Assembly: GCF_003314995.1 (NCBI RefSeq)
Contig: NZ_QNRH01000003.1
Coordinates: 568,553-632,552, forward strand
Source: Pseudochrobactrum asaccharolyticum
GTDB lineage: Bacteria; Pseudomonadota; Alphaproteobacteria; Rhizobiales; Rhizobiaceae
Reading direction: 5' to 3'
Length of the DNA: 64,000 nt
Part shown: positions 9,482 through 18,537 of the stretch, piece after piece
Layout of the letters: every line of letters begins with the position of its first letter
Position numbering within the stretch: position 1 is the first letter of the stretch
Notes under the pieces: generated by a model
The model's input: only the letters and a program-made list of their open reading frames with translations
Databases searched by the model: none
What the model was told of the DNA's origin: nothing
Made by a program: the position numbers and the translations under genes

Positions 9482-9679
9482 ATGATCAAAAGAATACTTC
9501 AAAACCGCCTCTCGTATTTAAGCGTGTCATTTGTGCTGTTTCTGGTTGCGCTGCCTTTGGTCAGCCTCGGCACCACGAATGACTGGCGCCTGATGTCAAC
9601 GATCGGCATGGTGGCACTGAGTGTTGCCGCCATCATCCCCCCGCTACAGCGCGTGCTGTTTCCTCCCAAGTCTAAGTAA
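9482..9679 (+). CDS. Small two-helix membrane protein, unknown function
   Basis: 65-aa protein with two predicted membrane helices (SYLSVSFVLFLVALPLVSL and MVALSVAAIIPPLQRVLF) and a basic C-terminus (PPKSK). It starts 12 bases after the permease stop, with GGGCAGAATGAA just before the ATG. It is likely translated with the permease and could be a transporter accessory subunit, but I do not recognise the family. Confidence 0.7.
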   Translation: MIKRILQNRLSYLSVSFVLFLVALPLVSLGTTNDWRLMSTIGMVALSVAAIIPPLQRVLFPPKSK

Positions 9680-9680
9680 G

Positions 9681-9694
9681 TGACTGATCAGTCA
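9681..9694. repeat. Perfect 14-bp palindrome between small membrane protein and GGT genes
   Basis: TGACTGATCAGTCA, a loop-free perfect palindrome starting two bases after the stop codon at 9679 and 33 bases before the next ATG. It may be a protein-binding site, or a weak transcript element. Confidence 0.5.
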
Positions 9695-9726
9695 TCTGCT
9701 TTTAAAAATAGTATAAAGGGTTTGAT

Positions 9727-11382
9727 ATGATTAACGCTGATGGACCAAGAACCGGCAGACCAGCGGTTTTCGCCAAACGCGGTATGGTTAGCTCCCCGCA
9801 CTATCTGGCCTCCGCTTCCGGCGATAACATCTTGCGTCGCGGTGGTAGCGCCGTTGATGCGGCCATTGCCATCAATGCTACACTCTGTGTGGTTTACCCG
9901 CATATGGCCGGTCTTGGTGGTGACGCATTCCTGCTGATTGCAGGTGGCAAAGCCACTGAAATCGAAGCCATTGAAGCAACAGGTCCTGCTGCCAAGCTTG
10001 CAACCCGTGAGTTTTACAAAAAACACGGCCACACTGATCAGATCCCGATGCGCGGTGCATTGGCAGCGCTTACCGCTCCTGGGGTTGTGGACGGCTGGCG
10101 CTTAGCGCATGAGCGCTACGGCAAGTTGCCTTGGGCAGATCTTTTTGCCGATGCAATCCATTATGCCCGCGAAGGTATGGCAGTGAGCCGCTCCCTTGCA
10201 GATTGGCTGGTAACGGATGAAAGCATCCTCAATGCCGATGCCAATATGGCACGCATTTATCTGCCAAACGGCAAGCCACAGCGCGACGGTGAGTTTATGG
10301 CTCAGCCGGAACTGGCAAAAACCTTTGAATATCTGGCAGAACATGGTCCGCGCAAAGGCTTCTATGAAGGCCCCGTTGCACTGGAAATGGCTAAGTCGCT
10401 CGAAGCACAGGGGTCACCGCTGCGCTACGAAGATTTTGCCAATTATCATGCCAATTGGGCAAAGCCGATCACTTCGACCTATCGCGGTTATGATGTTTAT
10501 CAGCTGCCACCGGCAACACAGGGTTTTGCAGCACTGCAAATTCTGAACTTGCTGGAACAATATGATGTCAAATCATGGGGCTACAACACAGCCGCCTATT
10601 ACCACCACATGGTAGAAGCCGTTAAAGTTGCCTTTGCTGACCGTGACGAGTGGCTGAGTGACCCGAAACACGTCAAAATTCCACTCGATACATTCCTGTC
10701 CAAGGACTATGCGGCAAAACGCAAACAGCTTATCCATGATGACACTGTGCGCGGCTTTACCGACATCGAACCGGGTGTGAAATTCGACGGCGAGTTCGAA
10801 CATCGTGCACCGGATGGCGATACGGTTTATTTCTGTACTGCTGACGCAGACGGCATGATGGTCTCCAACATTCAGTCGATTTATCACGACTTCGGCGCTG
10901 CTGTAATTGCCGGTAATACCGGTATTATTATGCAGAACCGCGGCTCGTTCTTCTCGCTGGATGCCAATCATCCAAACACGCTGGAACCGGGTAAACACAC
11001 CTTCCACACCATCATTCCGGCCATGCTGATGAAGGATGGCAAACCGGTAATGGCCTATGGCACGATGGGCGGTGAAGGCCAGCCACAGACACAGGCTGCC
11101 ATGCTCACCCGTATGCTCGACTTCGGCTTCAACGTGCAGCAGGCAATTGAAGCACCGCGCTGGCTGATGGGTCGCACATGGGGCACGATATCACGTGATC
11201 TGGTGCTGGAGTCACGCACGCCGGAGGAAGTTATCCGTGAACTGCGCCTGCGCGGTCATCCGGTTAAGATGGCCAGCGGTTGGGAAGGTACGCTTGGTCA
11301 TGCGCAAGCGATCCGCAAACATCCCGACGGCTATGAAGGCGGTGCTGACCCGCGTGGTGACGGGACTGCAATCGGCTTCTAA
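9727..11382 (+). CDS. Gamma-glutamyltransferase family protein, cytoplasmic type
   Basis: 551-aa N-terminal-nucleophile hydrolase of the gamma-glutamyltranspeptidase family, made as a precursor that cleaves itself before a Thr. Visible: the N-terminal GGSAVDAAIAINATLCVVYPHMAGLGGD signature, the probable nucleophile T366 in GDTVYFCTADADG, and the C-terminal YGTMGGEGQPQTQAAMLTR segment. There is no signal peptide, so unlike E. coli GGT it probably stays in the cytoplasm and acts on an imported substrate. It shares an operon with the LctP-type permease. The acceptor and donor cannot be deduced. A hairpin terminator follows at 11401. Confidence 0.88.
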   Translation: MINADGPRTGRPAVFAKRGMVSSPHYLASASGDNILRRGGSAVDAAIAINATLCVVYPHMAGLGGDAFLLIAGGKATEIEAIEATGPAAKLATREFYKKHGHTDQIPMRGALAALTAPGVVDGWRLAHERYGKLPWADLFADAIHYAREGMAVSRSLADWLVTDESILNADANMARIYLPNGKPQRDGEFMAQPELAKTFEYLAEHGPRKGFYEGPVALEMAKSLEAQGSPLRYEDFANYHANWAKPITSTYRGYDVYQLPPATQGFAALQILNLLEQYDVKSWGYNTAAYYHHMVEAVKVAFADRDEWLSDPKHVKIPLDTFLSKDYAAKRKQLIHDDTVRGFTDIEPGVKFDGEFEHRAPDGDTVYFCTADADGMMVSNIQSIYHDFGAAVIAGNTGIIMQNRGSFFSLDANHPNTLEPGKHTFHTIIPAMLMKDGKPVMAYGTMGGEGQPQTQAAMLTRMLDFGFNVQQAIEAPRWLMGRTWGTISRDLVLESRTPEEVIRELRLRGHPVKMASGWEGTLGHAQAIRKHPDGYEGGADPRGDGTAIGF

Positions 11383-11400
11383 AGCCAGCTAATGATAAAT

Positions 11401-11453
11401 AACGGCGGTGAAAGACGATGTTCGATACGGGCAGTCTTTTTCACCGCCGTTTT
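11401..11453 (+). terminator. Rho-independent terminator after the GGT gene
   Basis: Arms AACGGCGGTGAAA and TTTCACCGCCGTT around a long loop, ending in TTTTGC. It closes the permease-GGT operon and separates it from the cellulose operon. Confidence 0.85.
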
Positions 11454-11664
11454 GCATTAAAAATCAGCCTTTGCTTTGCCTGCACAGAAAATGCTTTTCT
11501 TCCATCAAAAAATGTATTTTTAAGCGGTTGTTAATAAATTATAAACCATAAAATTTTATTGATTATAAAGGTAAAATTTCACTGCGTATCTGCGCATTTT
11601 CAAACCGTATCATTATTGTGCGAACGATCAGAAGTCGTATCAAGAAACATAAGGGGGTGCAAAA

Positions 11665-12786
11665 TTGCTGGTTTCGCGTCCCGTTTCCCTCCTGATTACG
11701 GCCTTTATTCTCACAGCCTGCGCCACACAGGATCCAACTGCCATTGCCTATGGCAAACGTGATATCGGTATTGATGAGGCATTTGTATTGCCTTCAAACC
11801 GCTCTATTGTCGGCATTACACAGGAGCGCGCCAGCAATGCCATTGTCCAGACAATTGCGCTGAGCACTAACTCTGTCCGCCCCGGCGGTAATTATTTCCG
11901 TGTTACATTTTTCGGCCCGGTAAATTCAGCGGGTGCCAGTGAAAATACGCTGTCGTATCAGTCACTGACCGAAGGGCGTATTTCGCGGGAATTGCGTACA
12001 GAAATGGCAGGCATCACGATGGTGCGCTCGCCTTATTATGTGCAGAATAATTATGGTCCTTTCAGCTATGCTACCGGCACTACTTCCGGCGGCGAAAGCT
12101 GCATTTATGCATGGCAGCAAATCCGCTCGCCGGCACATGCGCAAAACTTCTTCCAGAACCGTGGCCGTATTGATCTGCGTTTGCGGCTGTGTGAAACCGG
12201 TGCAAGCCAGGAAAAACTCCTGGCATCGATGTATGAATTCACCATCAATGCGACCATAGCAACCAGCGGCTGGAACCCTTATGGCGAACCGGCAGGCCCG
12301 TCGGCTGATATCGGTCGCATGGGCAGTCCGCTCATGGCACCATCCGTCAAAAGCAATCTCAGCGGTGCGTTTCCTGCCAGCGATCTGCATACAGACCGGC
12401 TTAACAACGCCGTATCAAAAGCAGAAACCGCAGCACCCGCCCGTCGGATGCCAGCCAGACAGCCTGCATATGTGAGCCAGCCAAAAGCGGAGCCGGATTA
12501 TTATCCGCCCGTACAGCAAACCTATACCACCGGCAGTTATCCGCAAGCACCGGTCGTTGTGCCTGCGCCGCAACTCAGCAATACAGCGCCGGTGCAACAA
12601 CGCACTATGCCTGCGCCCCCTGCTTATGCAGTGCCGCCAGCGCAACCGGTGCAGATACAAGTGCCGTCTCCTGTCGCAACACAGACCCCGCAGGCAGCAC
12701 CTGCAGCTATCGTTGTTCCGTCGCCCTGTAAGCAACCACCCAATTCTTCCGGCGCAAACGCAACCAATATGACGGGTTGTCTCTGA
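11665..12786 (+). CDS. bcsN: Cellulose biosynthesis protein BcsN (outer-membrane lipoprotein)
   Basis: 373-aa lipoprotein at the head of the cellulose operon. A short signal sequence ends in a lipobox, LTAC with Cys19. The central part resembles the alphaproteobacterial BcsN family, and the C-terminal third is rich in Pro, Ala and Gln (disordered). It starts with TTG at 11665, supported by AAGGGGGTGC just upstream and by the position of the lipobox. BcsN is found next to bcsA in Rhizobium/Agrobacterium-type operons; its exact role is not established. It probably helps export or anchor cellulose, standing in with the TPR protein for BcsC. Confidence 0.8.
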   Translation: MLVSRPVSLLITAFILTACATQDPTAIAYGKRDIGIDEAFVLPSNRSIVGITQERASNAIVQTIALSTNSVRPGGNYFRVTFFGPVNSAGASENTLSYQSLTEGRISRELRTEMAGITMVRSPYYVQNNYGPFSYATGTTSGGESCIYAWQQIRSPAHAQNFFQNRGRIDLRLRLCETGASQEKLLASMYEFTINATIATSGWNPYGEPAGPSADIGRMGSPLMAPSVKSNLSGAFPASDLHTDRLNNAVSKAETAAPARRMPARQPAYVSQPKAEPDYYPPVQQTYTTGSYPQAPVVVPAPQLSNTAPVQQRTMPAPPAYAVPPAQPVQIQVPSPVATQTPQAAPAAIVVPSPCKQPPNSSGANATNMTGCL

Positions 12787-12831
12787 TGATTATGAAAAGC
12801 AGCAAATCACACATCACCACAGGAGGTTCCG

Positions 12832-15042
12832 ATGAGTAAGATCGGTATTTTTCTGTGCTGGCTGTTATCCGCTGCTTGCGTCTTGTTGCTGACTTTTATG
12901 CCGATCAATCTGCCGACACAGTTGGCACTCGGCATCAGCCTGTTGATCGTGCTCGCTGTTTTCAAGCATTTCCGCATCCGCGGAAGCTGGCGTCTGGTAG
13001 TGCTGGCTATCGGTACATCGATTGTCTTGCGTTATGTCTATTGGCGTACCACGCAGACCATTCCGCCGGCCAGCCAGCTGCAGAACTTCATTCCGGGGAT
13101 TATTCTTTATCTAGCGGAAATGTACAGCGTTATGATGCTGGCACTTTCCATGTTCGTCGTCTCTTTTCCACGTGTTTCTCCCGCTGCGGTGCAGCTGCGG
13201 GAAGACGAGATGCCTGCTGTTGATGTCTTCATCCCGACCTATAATGAAGATGCCAAACTGCTCGCAAATACGCTCGGTGCGGCAGTCAATATGGACTATC
13301 CCGCTGACCGGCTGACCATCTGGTTGTTGGATGACGGCGGTACAGATCAAAAATGTAATTCGGCCAATTTACTGGAAAGCAGACGGGCAACCGAGCGCCG
13401 TGCAGAATTACAGGCGCTTTGCGCCGATTTTGGCGTTAAATACCTGACCCGTGCCCGCAACGAACATGCAAAAGCCGGTAATCTCAACAATGGCCTTGCC
13501 CATTCCACCGGCAAGCTCGTTGCTGTTTTTGATGCTGACCATGCCCCTGCCCGTAATTTTCTGACCGAAACCGTTGGCTATTTCCGTGATAATGCCAAAT
13601 TATTTCTGGTTCAGACGCCGCATTTTTTCATCAATCCTGATCCGGTAGAGCGCAATTTGCGCACCTTCAATCAAATGCCGAGCGAGAACGAAATGTTCTA
13701 CGGCATGATCCAGCGCGGGCTGGATAAATGGAATGCTGCATTCTTCTGCGGCTCAGCCGCATTGCTCAGCCGCGATGCTCTGGCCACGACCGATGGTTTC
13801 AGCGGTGTCAGTATTACTGAAGACTGCGAAACCGCTGTTAACCTGCACGCGCAGGGCTGGGATAGTATCTATATCGACAGACCGCTGATTGCAGGTCTGC
13901 AACCGGCAACCTTTGCCAGTTTTATTGGACAGCGCAGCCGCTGGGCGCAGGGCATGATGCAAATTTTGCGTTTCCGCTTTCCGCCGCTGATGGCCGGCCT
14001 GAGCCTGCCGCAACGCCTTTGCTACATGTCATCAACATTGTTCTGGCTGTTTCCGTTTGCACGTATGACCTTTCTGGTCGCGCCATTGTTCTATCTGTTT
14101 TTCGATCTGCAGATTTTTGTGGCATCAGGCGGTGAGTTTCTCGCCTATACGCTGATCTATCTCTGCGTGAATCTGATGTTACAGAACTATCTCTACGGCT
14201 CCTACCGCTGGCCGTGGATTTCTGAGCTCTATGAATATGTGCAATCCGTGCATTTGTTGCCTGCAATTATCTCAGTCATTCTCAATCCGCGCAAACCGAC
14301 CTTTAACGTGACAGCCAAGGATGAGTCCATTCTGGTTGCCCGCCTCTCGGAAATTGCACGGCCGTTCTTCATCATCTTTATTGTTCTGGTATTAGCGCTG
14401 TTGCTGGCCGCTTACCGTATCTATACCGAACCCTACAAAGCCGATGTTTTGCTGGTTGTCGGCGGCTGGACATTGCTCAACCTGATTATGGCCGGTTGTG
14501 CTCTGGGCGTTGTCTCGGAGCGTGGTGAAAAATCGTCTTCTGTGCGTGTAAAAGTAACACGCCGTTGCGAAGTACTGGTCGACGGCCAGTGGCATACGGG
14601 TACCATTGATGACGTCTCAGCCAATGGTATGCATCTGATGATCTATGCGGGCGACATCACCTCACTCACTATTGGCAGTGAAGTTTCGGCGCGTTTCATC
14701 ACCCATGCGGGTGAACAAAGCAGCGATTTACCGGTTGAAATCCGCAATGTCAGCCGTGAAGGTGATCTTATTTCTGTTGGCTGTTTATATAAGCCGCAAC
14801 AGGCTGCTCATCACCGTCTGGTTGCCGATCTGATTTTTGCCAATTCCGGACGCTGGGCTGAAATCCAGCAGGAACGCCGCACCAATCCCGGCGTATTGCG
14901 CGCTACACTGTGGTTCTTCAGCCTGTCACTGTACCAGACAGGCAGAGGTCTGGCCTATTTCCTCGGCTTGAAACAATATTCGGCAAAGCGGAAAGAGAAA
15001 GCCGAAAAACCGGCACAGCCCGTTACAGGAGACAAGGCATGA
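12832..15042 (+). CDS. bcsA: Cellulose synthase catalytic subunit (UDP-forming)
   Basis: 736-aa inner-membrane family-2 glycosyltransferase that polymerises UDP-glucose and threads the beta-1,4-glucan through its own channel. N-terminal helices are followed by the cytoplasmic GT domain with D167-D168-G, DAD (234-236), TED (329-331) and QRSRW (367-371). FNVTAKDE matches the gating loop. A C-terminal PilZ domain keeps the DVSANG motif, but its arginine pair is not canonical (SSSVRVKVTRR, Ser where RxxxR has the first Arg). A near-ideal Shine-Dalgarno (CAGGAGG) precedes the ATG. Its stop overlaps the bcsB start (ATGA). Confidence 0.96.
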   Translation: MSKIGIFLCWLLSAACVLLLTFMPINLPTQLALGISLLIVLAVFKHFRIRGSWRLVVLAIGTSIVLRYVYWRTTQTIPPASQLQNFIPGIILYLAEMYSVMMLALSMFVVSFPRVSPAAVQLREDEMPAVDVFIPTYNEDAKLLANTLGAAVNMDYPADRLTIWLLDDGGTDQKCNSANLLESRRATERRAELQALCADFGVKYLTRARNEHAKAGNLNNGLAHSTGKLVAVFDADHAPARNFLTETVGYFRDNAKLFLVQTPHFFINPDPVERNLRTFNQMPSENEMFYGMIQRGLDKWNAAFFCGSAALLSRDALATTDGFSGVSITEDCETAVNLHAQGWDSIYIDRPLIAGLQPATFASFIGQRSRWAQGMMQILRFRFPPLMAGLSLPQRLCYMSSTLFWLFPFARMTFLVAPLFYLFFDLQIFVASGGEFLAYTLIYLCVNLMLQNYLYGSYRWPWISELYEYVQSVHLLPAIISVILNPRKPTFNVTAKDESILVARLSEIARPFFIIFIVLVLALLLAAYRIYTEPYKADVLLVVGGWTLLNLIMAGCALGVVSERGEKSSSVRVKVTRRCEVLVDGQWHTGTIDDVSANGMHLMIYAGDITSLTIGSEVSARFITHAGEQSSDLPVEIRNVSREGDLISVGCLYKPQQAAHHRLVADLIFANSGRWAEIQQERRTNPGVLRATLWFFSLSLYQTGRGLAYFLGLKQYSAKRKEKAEKPAQPVTGDKA

Positions 15043-17450
15043 GCAAGATGCTGCCTTCTCCTTACCCGTTGATACGCTATGGTCTGATGACAACAGCCCT
15101 GTGCGTTTTGCCTGTGATTGCAAACGCACAAAGTGCATTGCCAACGCCTTTTGACATGTCGCCGGAAGGGGCCGAAGTCCCGCAGCCAAGTGCACCGGCG
15201 CCTGCATTGATTGCGCCGTCACCCGCAGCCCCTGCAGCTGCTACCGCCTCTCAGCCATGGCGACGTTATCTGATCCCTGCGGATATGTTGTCGTTGACCG
15301 GTGAATATTATCAGCGCAGCTGGAATATTGCACTCACCGAGGAAGAGGCCAAAGCACCCGCACGGCTTAATCTTGGTTATCAAAGCGCTATTCTTGTTGC
15401 GCCGGAAAGCTCTGACTTTATCGTCAGCATCAATAATGTGGAGTTGCTGCGCCAGCCGATCCGCTCAACTGACCAGATGGCTGAAGTCATAGTTGATGTA
15501 CCGGCAGGTTTATTACGCACCGGTGCCAATACCCTGTCCGTCAGAGCACAACAGCGCCACCGCACGGATTGCACGATTGAATCCACCTATGAACTATGGA
15601 CAAATATTGATCCGGCCAAAACCTATCTCGCTTTTGACCTGAACAGCACTCAGCAAAAAGCAGGGCGCTTTGCGGGCAGTGAAGATATTATTGCCATCGG
15701 CGTTAATGCCAAAGGTAATACGCAGTTTCATATTGTAGCACCAGCGCTTGGCCGCGCCGATCACGGTACCAGCCTGCTTGATCTCTCTCAAAGTTTGGCC
15801 ATTCTCGGCGGCATGCCAAATCAGAGTTTTTCCGTTGAGAAATCACTCGATCCCGCGCTTATTCACAAGGATAGTGCCCGTTCCGGAGAACTGACCATTC
15901 TTGTCGGCACACAAGCCGAACTGACTGATGTTCTGGATACGTTGCAAATTGGCAATGATGAGCGCAATACGTCTGCCAGCTCTATGCATTTTGTTACACA
16001 TCCGGCAACCGGTGAACAATTTCTGCTGATTTCCGGTGAAAACTGGCGCGAGATCGACCGGAATATCGACCGTTTGGTTGCGATGACCGAACGACCGGCC
16101 AATACTCTGCGCGACGCCTTTCAAACCCAGAACTGGAACCTGCCTAACGCACCGGTGTTGCGCAGCGGCGGCACATTGTCGTTTGCCGAAATGGGCATAG
16201 CCACACAACAATTCAGCGGCCGTCGTTTGCGTAACCAGTTCAACTTCGCAATTCCGGCAGATTTTTATGCGAATGCCTATGGCACAGCCACAATCCTGCT
16301 CGATGCGGCTTATTCAGCAGAGGTTTTACCTGGCAGTCATGTTGATATTTATATCAACGGGGATATCGCAACGACTATTCCGATCACCAATACCGGTGGC
16401 GGCGTGATGAAACAATTGCCGATCCGTATCGAGATGCGCCATTTCCGGCCGGGTCTGAACACGGTGACGATTGAAGCCGCGTTAGAAACACAGGCCGACA
16501 AAAGCTGTTCAGCCGGTACGGCATCTTCTGCCAATCCGCGTTTTGCTCTGTTTGACAGTTCAAAATTCACGATGCCGGATTTCGGTCGTATCGGTCAGGT
16601 TCCCAACCTCGCTGCCATGACAGGCATGGCCTATCCCTATACATACAGCTCTGACGGACTGGCATTGTCAGCCAATCTGAATGACTACAATGTGCTTTCG
16701 GCCTCAGCCACAATTATGGGTAGTCTTGCTGTGGCAGCCGGACGCCCGCTGAAAATCAACTATGCCCAAAGTGATGATGATCTGAAAAATGGGAATGCGC
16801 TGTTTGTCGGCGCTATCACTAATCTGCCGGATGCTGTTTTAACACAGACAGGCATCAATCTTGATGCCAGAAAGATCTGGAGCGACGATGATATTGCCGG
16901 GCAACAGGATAATGCCCGCAGCACAACCAACTTCACGCTTGATCAATGGCAAGAACAATTACAAACAGGTTGGTATGGCTGGTTGCAAAATACCTACAAT
17001 GGTGTGCTGCAAGCATTCAATGCATCGGACAGTTTCCGGTTATTTCCTGGCAATGATGCAAAATACATCCCGCCAAAAGAGGTCTCAGTCCTTGCAGCAC
17101 AGGGTGCTTCCCCGTCCGGGGACGGAGCGTGGACTGTCATAACAGCTCCGGATACGGTATTGCTGCGTCAGGGCGCAGAGCAATTGGCATATCGTGCCAA
17201 CTGGACAAAAATGAACGGACGCATCGCAGCCTATAATCACGACAAGAAAACCGTCGAGACACTGCCGGTTCAGAGAACCGAATTTTTGAAAACCCAGCCT
17301 CTGACATTTTTCAATCTGCGTCTGATTGCAACCAACTGGCTTTCCAGCAACGCCCTGTCTTATGTGGTGGTTTTGCTGCTGTCTCTTGTTGCGCTTGGTC
17401 TCTCAACATCTATGATGCTCTCACGTTTCGGGAGACGGGACGATGACTAG
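15039..17450 (+). CDS. bcsB: Cellulose synthase periplasmic subunit BcsB
   Basis: 803-aa periplasmic partner of BcsA that guides the nascent glucan, anchored by a C-terminal helix (ALSYVVVLLLSLVALGLSTSMML). The start is ATG 15039, overlapping the bcsA stop by four bases, with CAGGAG upstream. This gives a proper signal peptide (about 35 residues, ending ANA), then an Ala/Pro-rich linker. The paired carbohydrate-binding/flavodoxin-like domains of the family fill the rest. A longer reading back to 14910 overlaps bcsA and is not needed. It overlaps bcsZ by eight bases, so the operon is translationally coupled. Confidence 0.94.
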   Translation: MSKMLPSPYPLIRYGLMTTALCVLPVIANAQSALPTPFDMSPEGAEVPQPSAPAPALIAPSPAAPAAATASQPWRRYLIPADMLSLTGEYYQRSWNIALTEEEAKAPARLNLGYQSAILVAPESSDFIVSINNVELLRQPIRSTDQMAEVIVDVPAGLLRTGANTLSVRAQQRHRTDCTIESTYELWTNIDPAKTYLAFDLNSTQQKAGRFAGSEDIIAIGVNAKGNTQFHIVAPALGRADHGTSLLDLSQSLAILGGMPNQSFSVEKSLDPALIHKDSARSGELTILVGTQAELTDVLDTLQIGNDERNTSASSMHFVTHPATGEQFLLISGENWREIDRNIDRLVAMTERPANTLRDAFQTQNWNLPNAPVLRSGGTLSFAEMGIATQQFSGRRLRNQFNFAIPADFYANAYGTATILLDAAYSAEVLPGSHVDIYINGDIATTIPITNTGGGVMKQLPIRIEMRHFRPGLNTVTIEAALETQADKSCSAGTASSANPRFALFDSSKFTMPDFGRIGQVPNLAAMTGMAYPYTYSSDGLALSANLNDYNVLSASATIMGSLAVAAGRPLKINYAQSDDDLKNGNALFVGAITNLPDAVLTQTGINLDARKIWSDDDIAGQQDNARSTTNFTLDQWQEQLQTGWYGWLQNTYNGVLQAFNASDSFRLFPGNDAKYIPPKEVSVLAAQGASPSGDGAWTVITAPDTVLLRQGAEQLAYRANWTKMNGRIAAYNHDKKTVETLPVQRTEFLKTQPLTFFNLRLIATNWLSSNALSYVVVLLLSLVALGLSTSMMLSRFGRRDDD

Positions 17451-18537
17451 CAACCGGATCAGATCATTTTGCACATCATTTGCACTGGCTTTTATGCTGG
17501 TGCTTCCGGTATTTTTAACGCCGTTGCCCCATGCTTTTGCGCAAGATACCACCAAAACAGACCTGCCAATGATCAGTGAAAAAGACTGGCTTGCCTATAG
17601 TGAGAAATTCCTCACCAAAGATGGCCGCATTCTTGACGATGCCAATGGGAATATCAGTCATAGCGAAGGTCAGGGCTATGGTTTGTTGCTCGCGCTGATG
17701 GCTGGCCGTCCGGCAGATTTTGAGCTGATCTGGAGCTTCACGCGCACCGAAATGCTGATCCGTAACGATGGTTTGTCTGCATGGAAGTGGGATCCGGCAA
17801 GCCGTCCGCATATTACCGACACCAATAATGCCTCCGACGGTGATATTCTGATAGCCTATGCTTTAGCTCTGGCTGCGCAGAAATGGAACAATGCGGATTA
17901 CCGCAAAACCGCCATCACAATTGCTGCCAGTCTGCTGAAAAAACAGATCACGACACAGCATGATGAGGTCATTCTGTTGCCTGCCATTCGCGGTTTCAGT
18001 GCCAAAGACCGTGATGACGGGCCGGTGATTAACCTGTCCTACTGGGTTTTTGAGGCTTTTCCCGTGCTCAATGAGCTGGCACCTTCTCCGTCATGGGATG
18101 CGCTGGCAAAGAGCGGTTTACAGCTTTTGCAACAAAGCCGGTTTGGCACGCATCAATTACCGTCTGACTGGATCAGCCTGAAAAACAAGCCGCAACCGGC
18201 CACAGGATTTGAACCGGAATTCAGCTATAATAATCTGCGGATTGTGCTCTATCTTGCCCGCGCCGGTTTGGGAAAACAGGACATAACCCAACAATTAGCT
18301 AAAGCGATGACCGGACAAGACCGTGCGGTTAATCTGATGAATATCAAGACAGATAAGCCCGTTGCCTCATTGAGCGAGGCCGGATACCGGATTATTCCGC
18401 AACTTGCCGCTTGTATTGGCAATGGCACAAAACTGTCCGATGATGTAACCCGTTTCGAACCAAGCCAATATTACCCGTCCACCCTGCATTTGCTGGCACT
18501 GTCCTACACCGCACGCAACCATCCGGAGTGCCTATGA
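17443..18537 (+). CDS. bcsZ: Periplasmic endo-beta-1,4-glucanase, GH8 (BcsZ)
   Basis: 364-aa secreted glycoside hydrolase family 8 enzyme that trims cellulose during synthesis. Signal peptide about residues 1-33 (ending HAFA). The acid catalyst is E75 in HSEGQGYGL, and ASDGD with D132 is present. The segment where BcsZ enzymes usually read SYDAIRV reads SYNNLRI here, so the expected general-base Asp is Asn. The gene therefore might encode a weak enzyme, or one using another base as in other GH8 subfamilies. It starts inside the bcsB end (ATGACTAG) and overlaps the next gene by four bases. Confidence 0.9.
   Translation: MTSNRIRSFCTSFALAFMLVLPVFLTPLPHAFAQDTTKTDLPMISEKDWLAYSEKFLTKDGRILDDANGNISHSEGQGYGLLLALMAGRPADFELIWSFTRTEMLIRNDGLSAWKWDPASRPHITDTNNASDGDILIAYALALAAQKWNNADYRKTAITIAASLLKKQITTQHDEVILLPAIRGFSAKDRDDGPVINLSYWVFEAFPVLNELAPSPSWDALAKSGLQLLQQSRFGTHQLPSDWISLKNKPQPATGFEPEFSYNNLRIVLYLARAGLGKQDITQQLAKAMTGQDRAVNLMNIKTDKPVASLSEAGYRIIPQLAACIGNGTKLSDDVTRFEPSQYYPSTLHLLALSYTARNHPECL

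Noticed and set aside
14910-15038. 43-codon upstream extension of bcsB
   Set aside because: It lies inside bcsA; the ATG at 15039 has a ribosome site and gives a proper signal peptide.
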